Assembly: GCA_030272585.1 (NCBI GenBank)
Contig: BSYQ01000013.1
Location: 3,038,001-3,102,000 of the forward strand
Direction of reading: 5' to 3'
DNA: 64,000 nucleotides
Source of the DNA: Bryopsis sp. KO-2023
Lineage: Eukaryota; Chlorophyta; Ulvophyceae; Bryopsidales; Bryopsidaceae
The notes beneath the pieces are model-generated. The model saw only the letters and a list, made by a program, of their open reading frames with translations. It did not search any database and was not told the origin of the DNA. This document shows positions 33,824 through 45,289 of this stretch, piece by piece (positions within the stretch are counted from its first letter, which is position 1; each line of letters starts with the position of its first letter). The position numbers and the translations under genes were made by a program.

Positions 33824-36274
33824 ATGGAGCTGAGCAGAGTTGACGTGAGTACCCGATTTCAGAATTTTTGGCTGGTTTTTTTGTTTTTATTTTTAGTTAT
33901 GCTTTTTTTTCCCCTCGGAGAAGAAATCCATATTCATTTTTTGCAGTACGTTTGTAGCCATCATATCCATAAGAATTCAATGCACATGGTAATTGCCTCC
34001 CTACCCCCCCCCCCCCCCCCAAAAAAAAAGCATTTTCTGTCTGGGCCCTTCCTTGAAAGACACCCCATTTGCTGGTTGGCGGCTTCGTGTGGGTTGGAGG
34101 GAATCCCACCAGATGTTTGATTTTTTCAAAATGATTACAGGTGATTTTGGGGAAACCCACGGGCCCCACGGTGCCCTTCGATCTCCTCGAGAAGCAGCTG
34201 CAGCAGTATTCCAACTCTGAGGGATTCAACCTCGATTTGGGCGGGGCTACCATGATGGGGAGCTGCTTCGACGGCCGATTGAGCCAGGCCGGACGCATCG
34301 TAATCTCCAACGGTACCATCGTGGTGGATGTCCTGGGGGGGGTCGCCAACATGGTGTTGAGAAACGTGGAAATCGTGGCGCCCGACCATGGGGAGGTCGC
34401 CTTCGTGGATTGCGACATTCAAATGCATGGGTGCATGGTTCGCTCCGGCCCCGTCGTGATCTGTGGCAAAAGCAAAATCGAAATGTCCGATTGCGTGGTT
34501 TCGCACTCGATGGCTCATGGGGTGGTTCTGCACAGCGGGGAGGGCAGCCAGCTCACAGTGGTGAACTGCGACTTCTTGGAAAACAGGCAATCGGGGCTGT
34601 TCGTGAGTGCGATGTTTCAAGGCGAGAAGCGGGTGCTGTACGAGCAGACCTACAAGAGGGACACCGAATTCCAGCCGGGGCGATTGACCGCCGTGAACTG
34701 CCGATTCAAAGACAACGAGGAGTTTGGGGCCGTGGTGATCGGGAGCGCCATCGGGAAATTCACGAAATGCGTGTTTCAGAATTCGCAGCGCAGGAGTGGG
34801 TTGGTGTGCGGACCCAGCACGAACGTCTCGGTGTACGGGGGGCAATTCATCAACAACCATGAAAACGGGATATACGTTTACGGGGGGGGTTCCATCGCGA
34901 ACATCGATAACTGTAGGTTTGTAGGGTCGAGGGAGTTCCATGGATTAGTCATCCGCGGGGTGGGGACAAGAGCCACCGTCACGGGGTCTGAATTCACGTC
35001 AAACCATAAGAGTGGGGTGCTGGTGAAAGACGGAGCCCAGCTGACGATGGAGGATTGCTTGACCAGGGGGTCCCAGGAGATTCACGGTCTGGACGTCCGG
35101 GGGAAAGGCACCGAAGCGCGGGTCGTCAAGTGCGATTTCGTGGGGAATTATAACACCAACGCGGTGGTGCATCTGGGTGCGAGTGCGATCTTCGAAACTT
35201 GCACGTTCAAAGGGGCAAAAAGCATGAACGGGTTGAGGGTGTCCGATTCTGGCACCGATGTGACTGCAACCGACTGCGATTTCCTGGACAATTACAACGA
35301 CGGGGTTTGTGTTTACGGAGGAGCCATCGCAATGTTTGCCAGATGCACCCTGGGGGGTTCCAGAACCGGCCATGGTTTGGAAACCTTGGGGAAAGGGACG
35401 GACGTGTCGGTGGGGAATTCCTTGTTTACTGACAATCACCAATCGGGGGCTTTCGCCCATGGGGGTGCGACTCTGACGATGGATGGGTGCATCAGCCGAG
35501 GGGCTGAGAAGCTGCATGGGGTGGAGGTGTGCGAGCCGGGGACGCGGGCCTCGATCGCGCACTGCAAGTTTTCTGACAATCAGCAGAACGGGGTGTTCAT
35601 TCAGAGGGGGGCCATCGCCAGCTTGAAGGGGTGCACCAGCGTGTCGTCCAAAACGATGCATGGCATTGAAGTCAGGGATAAGGGAACACAGGTAACCGAA
35701 AGTGAAAAAGGGGGCTGAAAGGCCTTAGTAAGGGGGGGGGAAGTGAGAAGGAAAAAAAATGTGACCCAGGAAAAAGTGAAAAAGGGGAAAAGTGTGACCC
35801 GGGAAAAAGGAGAAAGGGAAAAAGTGTGTCCCAGCAAGTGAGAAGGGGGATAACCTACAATGAAGTATAGTTTCTTAATGAAATATATTTTTTGGCATGA
35901 GCTGGCCTAATTCCCTCTTTTTTTTGTTTCTTAATGAAATATACTTTTTTGGCATGAGCTGGCCTAATTCCCTCTTTTTTTTATTTCCTTTTCTTTTCCC
36001 CCAGGTATCCATCACGAAGTGCACCTTTGCTAGAAATCAATGGTGCGGAGCATACATTCAACGTGGCGCAGCTTTCGTCGGCTGTTCCAGCATGTTCAGT
36101 GGGGACAAACCCGGTTTGGATTTGCAAGTGGATGTCAAAAGCTGCGAAATCGACACCAGGGATTGCACTTTCCAAACCAGAGAGTCCGGCCGATGCCCCT
36201 CGGCCTGGAATCTTTTCCCCAACCTTTTGAAAGGGAAATCCATCCTGGATTCGTGCGCCCCAGCCCATAAGTGA
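33824..36274 (+). CDS. Right-handed parallel beta-helix repeat protein
   Basis: Three exons, 33824-33844, 34141-35691 and 36005-36274, joined in phase 0, give 613 residues. The first exon encodes only seven residues. From about residue 50 to 580 the protein is a run of short beta-helix coils of the pectate-lyase/NosD type: each has a Cys or small residue in a T-x-x-C-x-F strand, an Asn-rich turn (DNxxxGVxV), and a Gly-Ala step; units ending in HGL(D/E/V)VxGxGT alternate with units of the CxFxxNxxSG type. No signal peptide or catalytic motif is evident, so it may be a cytosolic scaffold or carbohydrate-binding protein. The GC content is markedly higher than its surroundings. Confidence 0.85.
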
Positions 36275-39200
36275 TGCTTCTTCCTTTGAATACATGTCCG
36301 ATATTGCTTTCGTTTTTTGTTTTTGAACTTCTCAACCTCCCTCAAGAAAGAGGGGGGGAGGGAGAAGGGGGAGGGGGGAAACATTGTGGGAAAAAAAAGT
36401 TGCTGTGTATATGAAATCCAGAAAATATTGTAGCAGTGTTGAAAGGGGGGGGGGCGAAACAGTGAAATTTCAAAGAGGGAGGTTTTTGAAGGAAAGAAGA
36501 AAAAAAAGGGACGGGGGGTGGGGTGGGGGGGAAAAGGGGATGTATTTCTACGGAAGAAAAAAAAAAGAAAAAGGAGAAAGGAAAATGGTGAATGTGCGTA
36601 TGTGTGTGTTTTCTTTTTGGTAAATGAAAAATATATATAAAAATATATTTTAATTGTGTGGGCGTATGGAAGTGGGAGGAGGAGGAGGTTGATTTTAATG
36701 GGATTTAGTGTTGGGAGAAAACCCCCTTTTTTTTCCAAGAGAGAAAAAAGGGTAACATCAACTGGAAACAAAAACTTAAAAAAAAAAGAGAGAAAAGAGT
36801 GAGAGACAATGGTATCAACTGGAAAAAAAAAAAGAAAAAAAACCCAAAGATTTGCACAATTGCTCTTTTTTTTTCGAGGAAAAAAAAAAGAGAAAAGAAA
36901 AATATGTATGTTAGTTGAGGGATGGGATGCTAACGATGAAGTTGGTCGGTCGAAAGAAAAAGGAGAAAAAAACGAAAGGTAAAAAAAAAAAAAAAAGGCG
37001 TCACTTTTTTAGAAAGTAAATTTGATGTGGGAAGGACTGCAGGTGGTTTTGATTTGAGATAGGGTAGGTGACGTTTTTTTGCTTCGTTTTCCTTTTTTTT
37101 TCTTTTTTTTTAAAGATTTGTTTTTTCTTTTTCCCACTTTTTTTTTTTGCCCTCTTTTTTTTAACGCATTATCGATATTGTCGGTTGGTTGGTTGGTTGG
37201 TTGGTTGCATTCTTTTTGTGGGGATTTTGTGGTAAATTAGCATGTATTTTCGAAAAGAGAAAGTAGCGAGCTGTCGATAGAGTCCCTCAAAAGAAGAATT
37301 TTAGAAGTGGGTGCAGAACAAAAAAAGAGGGACGGGGAAGAAAAAGGGTTGGAAAAAAAAGAAAAAAAAGAAAAGAAAAGGAAATTGTGATCGATGTGAA
37401 AAAAAAAGCCACAAAAAAAGGAGAGCAGCGATCACTGACTGGCGAAGAGGAAGGAAAAAAAAGAAAAAGAGAGGGAGTCTAGTTAGCGTATGGGTTTTTG
37501 GAAAAAAGAAAAAAAGAATAGGAGGGGAAGACAAATCCTTCCTACCTTATATTCTTTTTTTTTTCTTTTTTTTCTCTTTGTGGCCTCTTTTTTTTTGTGT
37601 GAGTGGTGGTATTTTACCTGGACATCAAAAAATGCATGTATGCATGCATGTCAAGCAGAGTATAGGGGGGGGAATACACCACTGGAGTTAATAGATATAT
37701 GCATTTTTGCATGTGTAAATTGGGGCGAAAAAACACAAGAAAAAAAAGCGAGAAGAGGAGAAGAAAAAGAGAACGCATACAGTCGATAAAATAATGGCGG
37801 GCCTTTTTACTGCACTCAGTTTTGTGTGATGTGCATTGAAAATGGTTGGATTTCTCATTATCCAAGAAAAACAAGAAAAAAAAGAGTGAGAGAGAAAAAG
37901 CAGAAAAGGAAGTACATCTGGAAGATTTTTGCAAAGAATAAAAAAAAGAGAAAAAAAATGTGAGAAAAAAGTGTGAGAAGGAGACCAACAACGGAGCAAC
38001 AACAGCAAGTCATTAGGTCTCGGGTTTCTCGCCCGAGTTTTTTTCTTTTTCTTAATTTTAATTTTCATGGCTATTTCCGGTTTCATTTTTTGTTGGTTTT
38101 GTGAATCAACGAGTATATAGCTTTTCCCTCTCTTCCCCCTCCCAATGGGTGAAATAGAAGTTATTCGAAAAAAGAAAAAATAGAAAAAAAAGGAAAGAGA
38201 AAAAAAAAACAACAGGAGGCAAATCGAGAATTTGTGGTTGTAATTTCAAAAACAGGTGAAAAAGAGAGAAAAAAAAATGAGGATGGCATTTTAAACCCTG
38301 TTTTTTTCTCTTTTTTTTTCCCTTTCTTTCCCTTTTGGGTTACCCGAAGAATTCGAAAAAAAAAAAGACAAAAGCAACTAGAAAAAGGGGAATTTTTTTT
38401 TCCTTTCAAGGGGGAAAGAAAAACCCGAAACGGAGACAGATAAAGGGCAAGAAGGAAAAAAAAAAAGAGATTGGAATTTGTTGAGGAGGGAATTGATATG
38501 GGCAGCTGTTTTTGCCGATCGTATTTTGTCGTAGTGTTTTTTTTTTCTCTTTTTTCGAAGTATCTGTCTGTGATAAATTTAGTCTTTTTTTTTCTTTCTT
38601 TTTACCCTGATTATATTTGTTTCCCTTGTGATTCGTTTTTTGGGGAAGTTTTCTAGGAAAGAAGATGCACCGAGGGGAAGCGGATTTTTTTTTGGGGGGG
38701 TGGAGGGGGGTGAGGGGCTTTTCTGGGAAAAACACAGATATGAGGGTTGTTTTTTATTTTTTTTTCTCTCAAAGAAAAGAGGGAGGAAAAAAAAATGCAT
38801 TTTGATCAACCAAAAAGGAAAAGAAGTTTTTTTTCTTCTCGTTCTTGCTTGAATTATTGAAGAGGGATTCTGTCTGGAGAACGCGAAGACCTGCATGGCA
38901 GACATATGTGCAAACTCATGTGATGCCCAATAAATTCCCGACTTGAGGAAAAAAAAGGGGGAAGGGGAGGAAGAGAAAAGAAATAGATTGAAAGGAGGGA
39001 AAGTAAGATTTTGAAAGAAAAAAGGGCAGAAGAAAAACGAATTTGAATGAAGTAATTGATTTCGTGTTTTCTTTTTTTTCTTTTAGAAGAGCGAAAGAGG
39101 GAGGGGGGGGGGGATTTTGTGGGTTTTCGTTGGGCTCGATTTGTAACTTGCGAAAAGTGAAAGAAAACTACACGAAAGAAAGGGAGGGGAAATTCGAAAA

Positions 39201-41690
39201 AACACCGTCAAGAGGGACGGAATTCGAAAAAAAGAAGTTTCGAAAAAAAATCTGAGGGAGATTTGAAATCTGGATTTTGCTGATCTCTTTGGGTTTTTTT
39301 GTTTTTTTTTCTTGCCTCTTCTATGTGTGTGGTTTTCTTGTAGCCCTTGTTTTTGTTTTTTTTCTCGTTGATTTTTTTTTTCTCTGAGGGATGTGGTGAG
39401 TGGGTCCGGGATTCGGAAAAAAAAAAAAAAAAGGAAAAATGCCCCACCATGTCTTTGGGGTGGGAAGACCAAAAAACAAAAAAAAACAAGTCAAAAGTGG
39501 CCTCCACTTATTTCCTCAAAGTCGCATTGGCACTTAAAAAAAAATTATTTGGATGAAAAAATGCATAGATCATTTTCGTGGGTTTAGTCAGGAAAAGCAA
39601 CATAAGTAGAGTGGTCAAAAGAGGGAGAAGGGTGAAATTTTGAAAAGAGGAAGAGGAGAGGTAAACCAGCGTTTTTGAAATTTGAAAAAGAGGAGAGGAA
39701 AAAAACGTGGAGTTCAGTTGGTTTTTTTTTCTTCCCTTGTTAATGCTTGGTTGCTTTGCCCCCTGTTTTTCTTTTTTTTCTAATTTCACCATGGGGGTTG
39801 GGAAGAGTTATTATTGTGAATTGGATTTGAATTGGAGAGAGCGGGGGGAGGGAAAACCAATTAAAAAAGACACCTGTTTCTTTCAGGGTTTGTGGGGGGT
39901 TGTTTTTTGGGGGAAAGAAAAATCGAAAACCCTATAAAAGAAACCAGAAAAATCGAAAACCCTATAAAAAAAAACAAGGGAATTTTTACATATGTATGTG
40001 AGTGTTTCGAAAACATAAAGAGGCTTATCTTTTCTTTTCTTTTTCGTTTTTTTGTTTTTTTTACTACGCTTAGGTTTGGGGTTGTCATTGTTTTTGAAAA
40101 TGAAAGTACAGTGCTTTTTTTCCTTTTTTTTTTTTTTCTTTTTCAAGTGAAATTAGTTTTAATTTCTCTTTTTATACTGTTCATGGGAGAGTTATTAAAG
40201 AAAAAAAAAATTCAATCATATGTCACCACTCAATTCAAAGATGGACTCCTTAAAACAAAAAAGAGTCAAGAGGGGCGGGCAGGGTTTCAGTGAAAATGGT
40301 TCAAAAAGAACACAAAAAAGAAAAAAATCAAAAATGGGTTTAAAAAATATTTTCATGTCATTTACAGTAATTGCTGCTTTTTTTTTCCAAAGTTTATCAT
40401 TGCGAGAGGTATTGCGTCTTTGGGAGAAATTTCAAAAAGGGTTTTATTGAATGTATGTCATAGTTGAAAAAAAAGGGGTGGATTCGTGAAAAAAATATAT
40501 ATATACGATGGGGGTGTTGAAAGGGGAATCAAAAAAATCAAAAATTTCTACATGGGACCAACGGATTGTGATATTTCAAGGAGCAAAAATCTTTTTTCTT
40601 TTTCTTTTTTCTTTGATGGGAAAACTATTCATTCAAGAAAGGAGGATTAAAGCCCAGGAAAAAAACGGTTGGATTAACCCCCCCCCCAAAAAAAAGGAAA
40701 AAAAAAACAGGAAAAAAGAAAAAAAAATCATATTTGCGTTTTTATTTACATCAAGTAGTTGGGAAAGAGAATCAGCATTGCAAGGGGGGGGGGGAGGGGG
40801 AGGAAAAATTTGATGATATGCATTTGGCTTTTATCTTTTTTAAGATATTGAAAAGATTATAAAAAAAAATTGTCAATATTTCACGTTCTGTATGTATTAT
40901 TTCTGTTCGATGTGTTTTGTGTGTTTTCAGGGGAAAAAAAAGAACTACCAAAGGTTTTTCTTTTCCATTTCCCTTTTCTTTTCATTATCAAACTGTTTTC
41001 TTCACTTTATTTTCTCAGTACGATATATTTTCCTTTTTTTTCTCGTCACGTTATTTTCAAAAGGGATCGAAAAGTTAATAAGAGAGGGAAAAAAAAGCAA
41101 AAAAAAAACAAGCAAGAAAGAAAGTAAAAGAGAAGAAAAGAACTTGGTGGAAAAATGGCATGGTTTTTACTTGGGTGTGTTTTGACTTGTTTTGGTGAAA
41201 AGAGCCAAAAAAAAAAAAAAGATGATCGAAAAGAAGAGTAGTAAAATACGAGGGAAAAAGAAGAAGAAGAAAGGGAAGCGTTGTTTTGGGGAGAGGTTTT
41301 GAATTGAACTCGCAAGAGTGGCAGTGAAAGGGCTTTTCCATGTGATTCATGTATTTGGCAGGTTGAAAAATTGAAAGCATTTTGGTATTTCTTGTGGATG
41401 TGATGTTTGTTTTTTGATGTTTGGTGGGTTTTCGCATGCATCGTATTCTGTAGCATCTCGGCATGCACATGCAGTGTGTCGAAATCTGGTTTTACCTGAT
41501 TTGGAAATTCTGTCCGTTTTCCACAGCAGAATTCAAGGTTCAGTGATACATGTTTGGGTATCACTTCGACAAATCAAAAACAGGCAGATAGGAAAACAAC
41601 CCACCTGATTTGGAACCCCAAATTTTTTTTTTTTTTAATTTGGGGGAAACAAACCTAGAATTACAAGAATGAAGGAGTGAACGAAGGGGA
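36275..41690. other. Low-complexity spacer
   Basis: About 5.4 kb of purine-rich, homopolymer-rich DNA downstream of the beta-helix gene. It includes five to six TTGG units near 37180-37207 and many A-runs and T-runs. Many apparent open frames are Lys/Phe-rich products of this composition. I see no supported exon, RNA gene or mobile element. Confidence 0.55.
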
Positions 41691-41924
41691 GTTTGAGCCA
41701 GGTTAATTGGTCATTGCTCTGCGGTTTCCAGGGTGTCTATACATTGATGCATGCTCTATATCACAGAACCATGGATGATTCATTCAATAAAAACAGGAGG
41801 GGTCATGGTTGTTCTCCTCCGCACCCAGCAGCCAAGTCTTCTTGTTTCGTTGAAATCGTTCCTCCCCTCCCCCCCCCAACAGTCGATAAATCAATGATTA
41901 CAACCCACAAAAACAGCGCCATCA

Positions 41925-44375
41925 CCCACAAACCGGTCACGTGATCGCGCCGCCACAACCAGGTGACCTCATCTGTCCCTCCAACCCCACCGAGTTTGCA
42001 AACGTGTGGGAGTGTTTTCAAAAACGTTCAATTAAGCTCAATTCAGCCTGCATTTGACGTCACCTGGGGGTGGCGGCGCGATCACGTGACCGGTTTGTGG
42101 GTACCTGATCGTTGAGGGCACCGAAAGCTCGTGGCGGTAGTATACCCCATTGAAATTGGAACAGACGCGTGATCTTTGACGAGATGGGCGTGTTGCACCT
42201 AGTGCTTAAACCCGAGTTTCCAGATGGGGGGTTCAACCCCCAGCTGCCACCTATGAATTTCCTTGCCCACTCTTTTTTCCTTGACCCACTTTTTTTTGTG
42301 TCAGTTGGTGGCTCAGGCCACAACACATGCAGTCCCAGTTCTTGGGCTCCACCCCACTCCAAAAGAAACACACCCAGAATTCCTCTTGGGTTGGGTGCTC
42401 CTTTTTTTGGTGCTACCTGGGGTTCCCTCGACTAGCCCTGCTCCCTCCAACCACACCGAGTTTGCAAACGTGTGGGAGTGTTTTCAAGAACGTTCAATTA
42501 AGCTCAATTCAGCCTCCATTTGACGTCACCTGGGGGTGACGGCGCGATCACGTGACCGGTTTGTGGGTACCTGATCGTTGAGGGCACCAAAAGCTCGTGG
42601 CGGTAGTATACCCCATTGAAATTGGAACAGACGCGTGATCTTTGACAAGATGGGCGTGTTGCACCTAGTGCTTAAACCCGAGTTTCCAGATGGGGGTTCA
42701 ACCCCCAGCTGCCACCTATGATTTTCCTTGCACACTCTTTTTTCCTTGACCCACTGTTTTTTTGAGTCAGTTGGTGGCTCAGGCCACAACACATGCAGTC
42801 CCAGTTCTTGGGCTCCACCCCCCCCCCCCCAAAAAAAAAAACACACCCAGAATTCCTCTTGGGTTGGGTGCTCCTTTTTTTGGTGCTACCTGGGGTTCCC
42901 TCGACTAGCCCTGCTCCCTCCAACCACACCGAGTTTGCAAACGTGTGGGAGTGTTTTCAAGAACGTTCAATTAAGCTCAATTCAGCCTCCATTTGACGTC
43001 ACCTGGGGGTGACGGCGCGATCACGTGACCGGTTTGTGGGTACCTGATCGTTGAGGGCACCAAAAGCTCGTGGCGGTAGTATACCCCATTGAAATTGGAA
43101 CAGACGCGTGATCTTTGACAAGATGGGCGTGTTGCACCTAGTGCTTAAACCCGAGTTTCCAGATGGGGGTTCAACCCCCAGCTGCCACCTATGATTTTCC
43201 TTGCCCACTCTTTTTTCCTTGCCCCACTGTTTTTTGTGTCAGTTGGTGGCTCAGGCCACAACACATGCAATCCCAGTTCTTGGGCTCAACCCCCCCCCAA
43301 AAAAAACACACCCAGAATTCCTCTTGGGTTGGGTGCTACTTTTTTTGGTGCTGACTGGGGTTCCCTCGACTAGCCCTGCTCCCTCCAACCACACCGAGTT
43401 TGCAAACGTGTGGGAGTGTTTTCAAGAACGTTCAATTAAGCTCAATTCAGCCTCCATTTGACGTCACCTGGGGGTGACGGCGCGATCACGTGACCGGTTT
43501 GTGGGTACCTGATCGTTGAGGGCACCAAAAGCTCGTGGCGGTAGTATACCCCATTGAAATTGGAACAGACGCGTGATCTTTGACAAGATGGGCGTGTTGC
43601 ACCTAGTGCTTAAACCCGAGTTTCCAGATGGGGGTTCAACCCATCTAGATGCTACCTATGATTTTCCTTGCCCACTCTTTTTTCCTTGCCCCACTTTTTG
43701 TTGTGTCAGTTGGTGGCTCAGGCCACAACACATGCAATCCCAGTTCTTGGGCTCCACCCCCCCCCCAAAAAAAAATACCCAAAATTCCTCTTGGGTTGGG
43801 TGCTCCTTTTTTTGGTGCTGACTGGGGTTCCCTCGACTAGCCCTGCTCCCTCCAACCACACCGAGTTTGCAAGCGTGTGGGAGTGTTTTCAAGAACGTTC
43901 AATTAAGCTCAATTCAGCCTCCATTTGACGTCACCTGGGGGTGGCGGCGCGATCACGTGACCGGTTTGTGAGTACCTGATCGTTGAGGGCACCAAAATCT
44001 CGTGGCGGTAGTATACCCCATTGAAATTGGAACAGACGCGTGATCTTTGACAAGATGGGCGTGTTGCACCTAGTGCTTCAACCCGAGTTTCCAGATGGGG
44101 GTTCAACCCCCAGCTGCCACCTATGATTTTCCTTGCCCACTCTTTTTTCCTTGCCCCACTTTTTTTTGTGTCAGCTGGTGGCTCAGGCCACAACACATGC
44201 AGTCCTAGTTCTTGGGCTCCACCCCCCCCCCCAAAAAAAAAACACACCCAGAATTCCTCTTGGGTTGGGTGCTCCTTTTTTTGGTGCTAACTGGGGTTCC
44301 CTCGACTAGCCCTGCTCCCTCCAACCACACCGAGTTTGCAAACGTGTGGGAGTGTTTTCAAGAACGTTCAATTAA
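41925..44375. repeat. ~468-bp tandem repeat array
   Basis: Successive copies of the marker cgagtttgcaaacgtgtggg start at 41991, 42457, 42930, 43395, 43862 and 44331, so the unit is about 465-473 bp in five full copies plus a partial one. Units are nearly identical apart from a C-run/A-run tract of variable length and scattered changes. Each contains CACGTG and a TGACGTCA-like TGACGTCACC. The array starts with a 32-bp perfect inverted repeat (41925-41956 against 42070-42101). It is interrupted by the outer retroelement and resumes at 63926. No protein seems encoded. Confidence 0.9.
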
Positions 44376-44764
44376 TGATACGAACGTCCGTCGTATGACA
44401 CGCGGTTCGGCCCACTCACCCAACACGTGGTTCGGCCTGACAGTAGTCGGACCGAACCAGCTCACCATCATCATAGTCACACATTAAGGGAGAGGTCCAG
44501 GCCGCCTCTGAGGTGGCAACCCTCAGTTCGGCCTGGAGCCTCACATTCAGCTTAGGGTCCATTAGGACACGGCCAAGGGGCCATTAGAACGCTGAGTTGG
44601 ATGAAAGGGTTGGACAGGCTGTCGGCCCGGCCGAATACTTATTCGGCCCGGACCACAGCCTCATTGTAACTTGGACACATTGTAAAGTTCCTTGTTTTGA
44701 AGTGTATTCCGTGCTCTAGACGTAAGTCCACTCGACTAGTCTATTTGTTCCAACGTTTGTATCA
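44376..44764 (+). repeat. 5' LTR of outer element
   Basis: 389 bp, TG...CA, with 6-bp inverted ends. It matches 63537-63925 at every position I compared. It should contain the promoter and poly(A) signal. Confidence 0.93.
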
Positions 44765-44766
44765 AC

Positions 44767-44778
44767 TGGTTTCGGAGC
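44767..44778 (+). other. Primer-binding site of outer element
   Basis: TGGTTTCGGAGC starts two bases after the 5' LTR and would pair with a tRNA 3' end finishing in CCA. The nested element uses the same 12 bases. Its spacing resembles the tRNA-Met-type sites of plant Ty3/gypsy elements, but the tRNA was not identified. Confidence 0.75.
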
Positions 44779-44809
44779 CGAAGCCGGAACCAAGACCCAT
44801 ACCACCCGT

Positions 44810-45289
44810 ATGTCGAACAGCCACCCTACCTCGCCCCAGTCCTCCGCCGGCACACACGAACACCCGACTTCCCGTTATCTCACGGTGCCAGAGGAGCTGG
44901 TCGCACCACATTGGAGAAGGTTTTACATCGACCAACTGGCCTTTTGCTACGGCGGCCCAAGCGTTATCGAGGGCGTACCTCCCGGACTTGAGGGACCACC
45001 TATTCGAAGGCCGAGCCCCGTACCACCACCTACCGGGCCGAACGACAACGACGACACAGAAAGTGTCGTAAGCTGTGACTCCTGCTTCACAGAGGAGGAA
45101 AGAAACGACCCGGAGTTTCTGCGTTTCTACGCTGAAGTCCAGGAGCACCTACGCAACCGGCGGGCAAACTCGGCCGAGGAACCCCTTCGCAATCGGGACC
45201 CACGGCTCGCACACGGAGTCCAACCATGGACCTCATACCGTACGAGCCAGCCGAAGCCATCGCCTATCCCGACGGAGTGGAGGAGATGA
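44810..45289 (+). CDS. Upstream ORF overlapping gag, outer element
   Basis: A 159-residue ORF starts at the first ATG after the PBS and overlaps the gag start by 64 bases in another frame. It is Pro/Ser-rich at the start, has the segment APHWRRFYIDQLAFCYGG, a CDSC pair, and a charged helix. It resembles no known domain. The nested element has an ORF of similar size and position, suggesting real coding capacity rather than chance. Confidence 0.55.
   Translation: MSNSHPTSPQSSAGTHEHPTSRYLTVPEELVAPHWRRFYIDQLAFCYGGPSVIEGVPPGLEGPPIRRPSPVPPPTGPNDNDDTESVVSCDSCFTEEERNDPEFLRFYAEVQEHLRNRRANSAEEPLRNRDPRLAHGVQPWTSYRTSQPKPSPIPTEWRR

Noticed and set aside
36900-41600. Many 70-170 codon Phe/Lys/Ser-rich frames
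   Set aside because: Products of poly-A, poly-T and GAA/AAG runs; no splice-consistent or family-like sequence.
41973-44375. CRISPR-like array or tandem genes in the 468-bp repeats
   Set aside because: Units are long and contiguous without unique spacers; the open frames within them recur only because the DNA repeats and include the slippery C/A tract.
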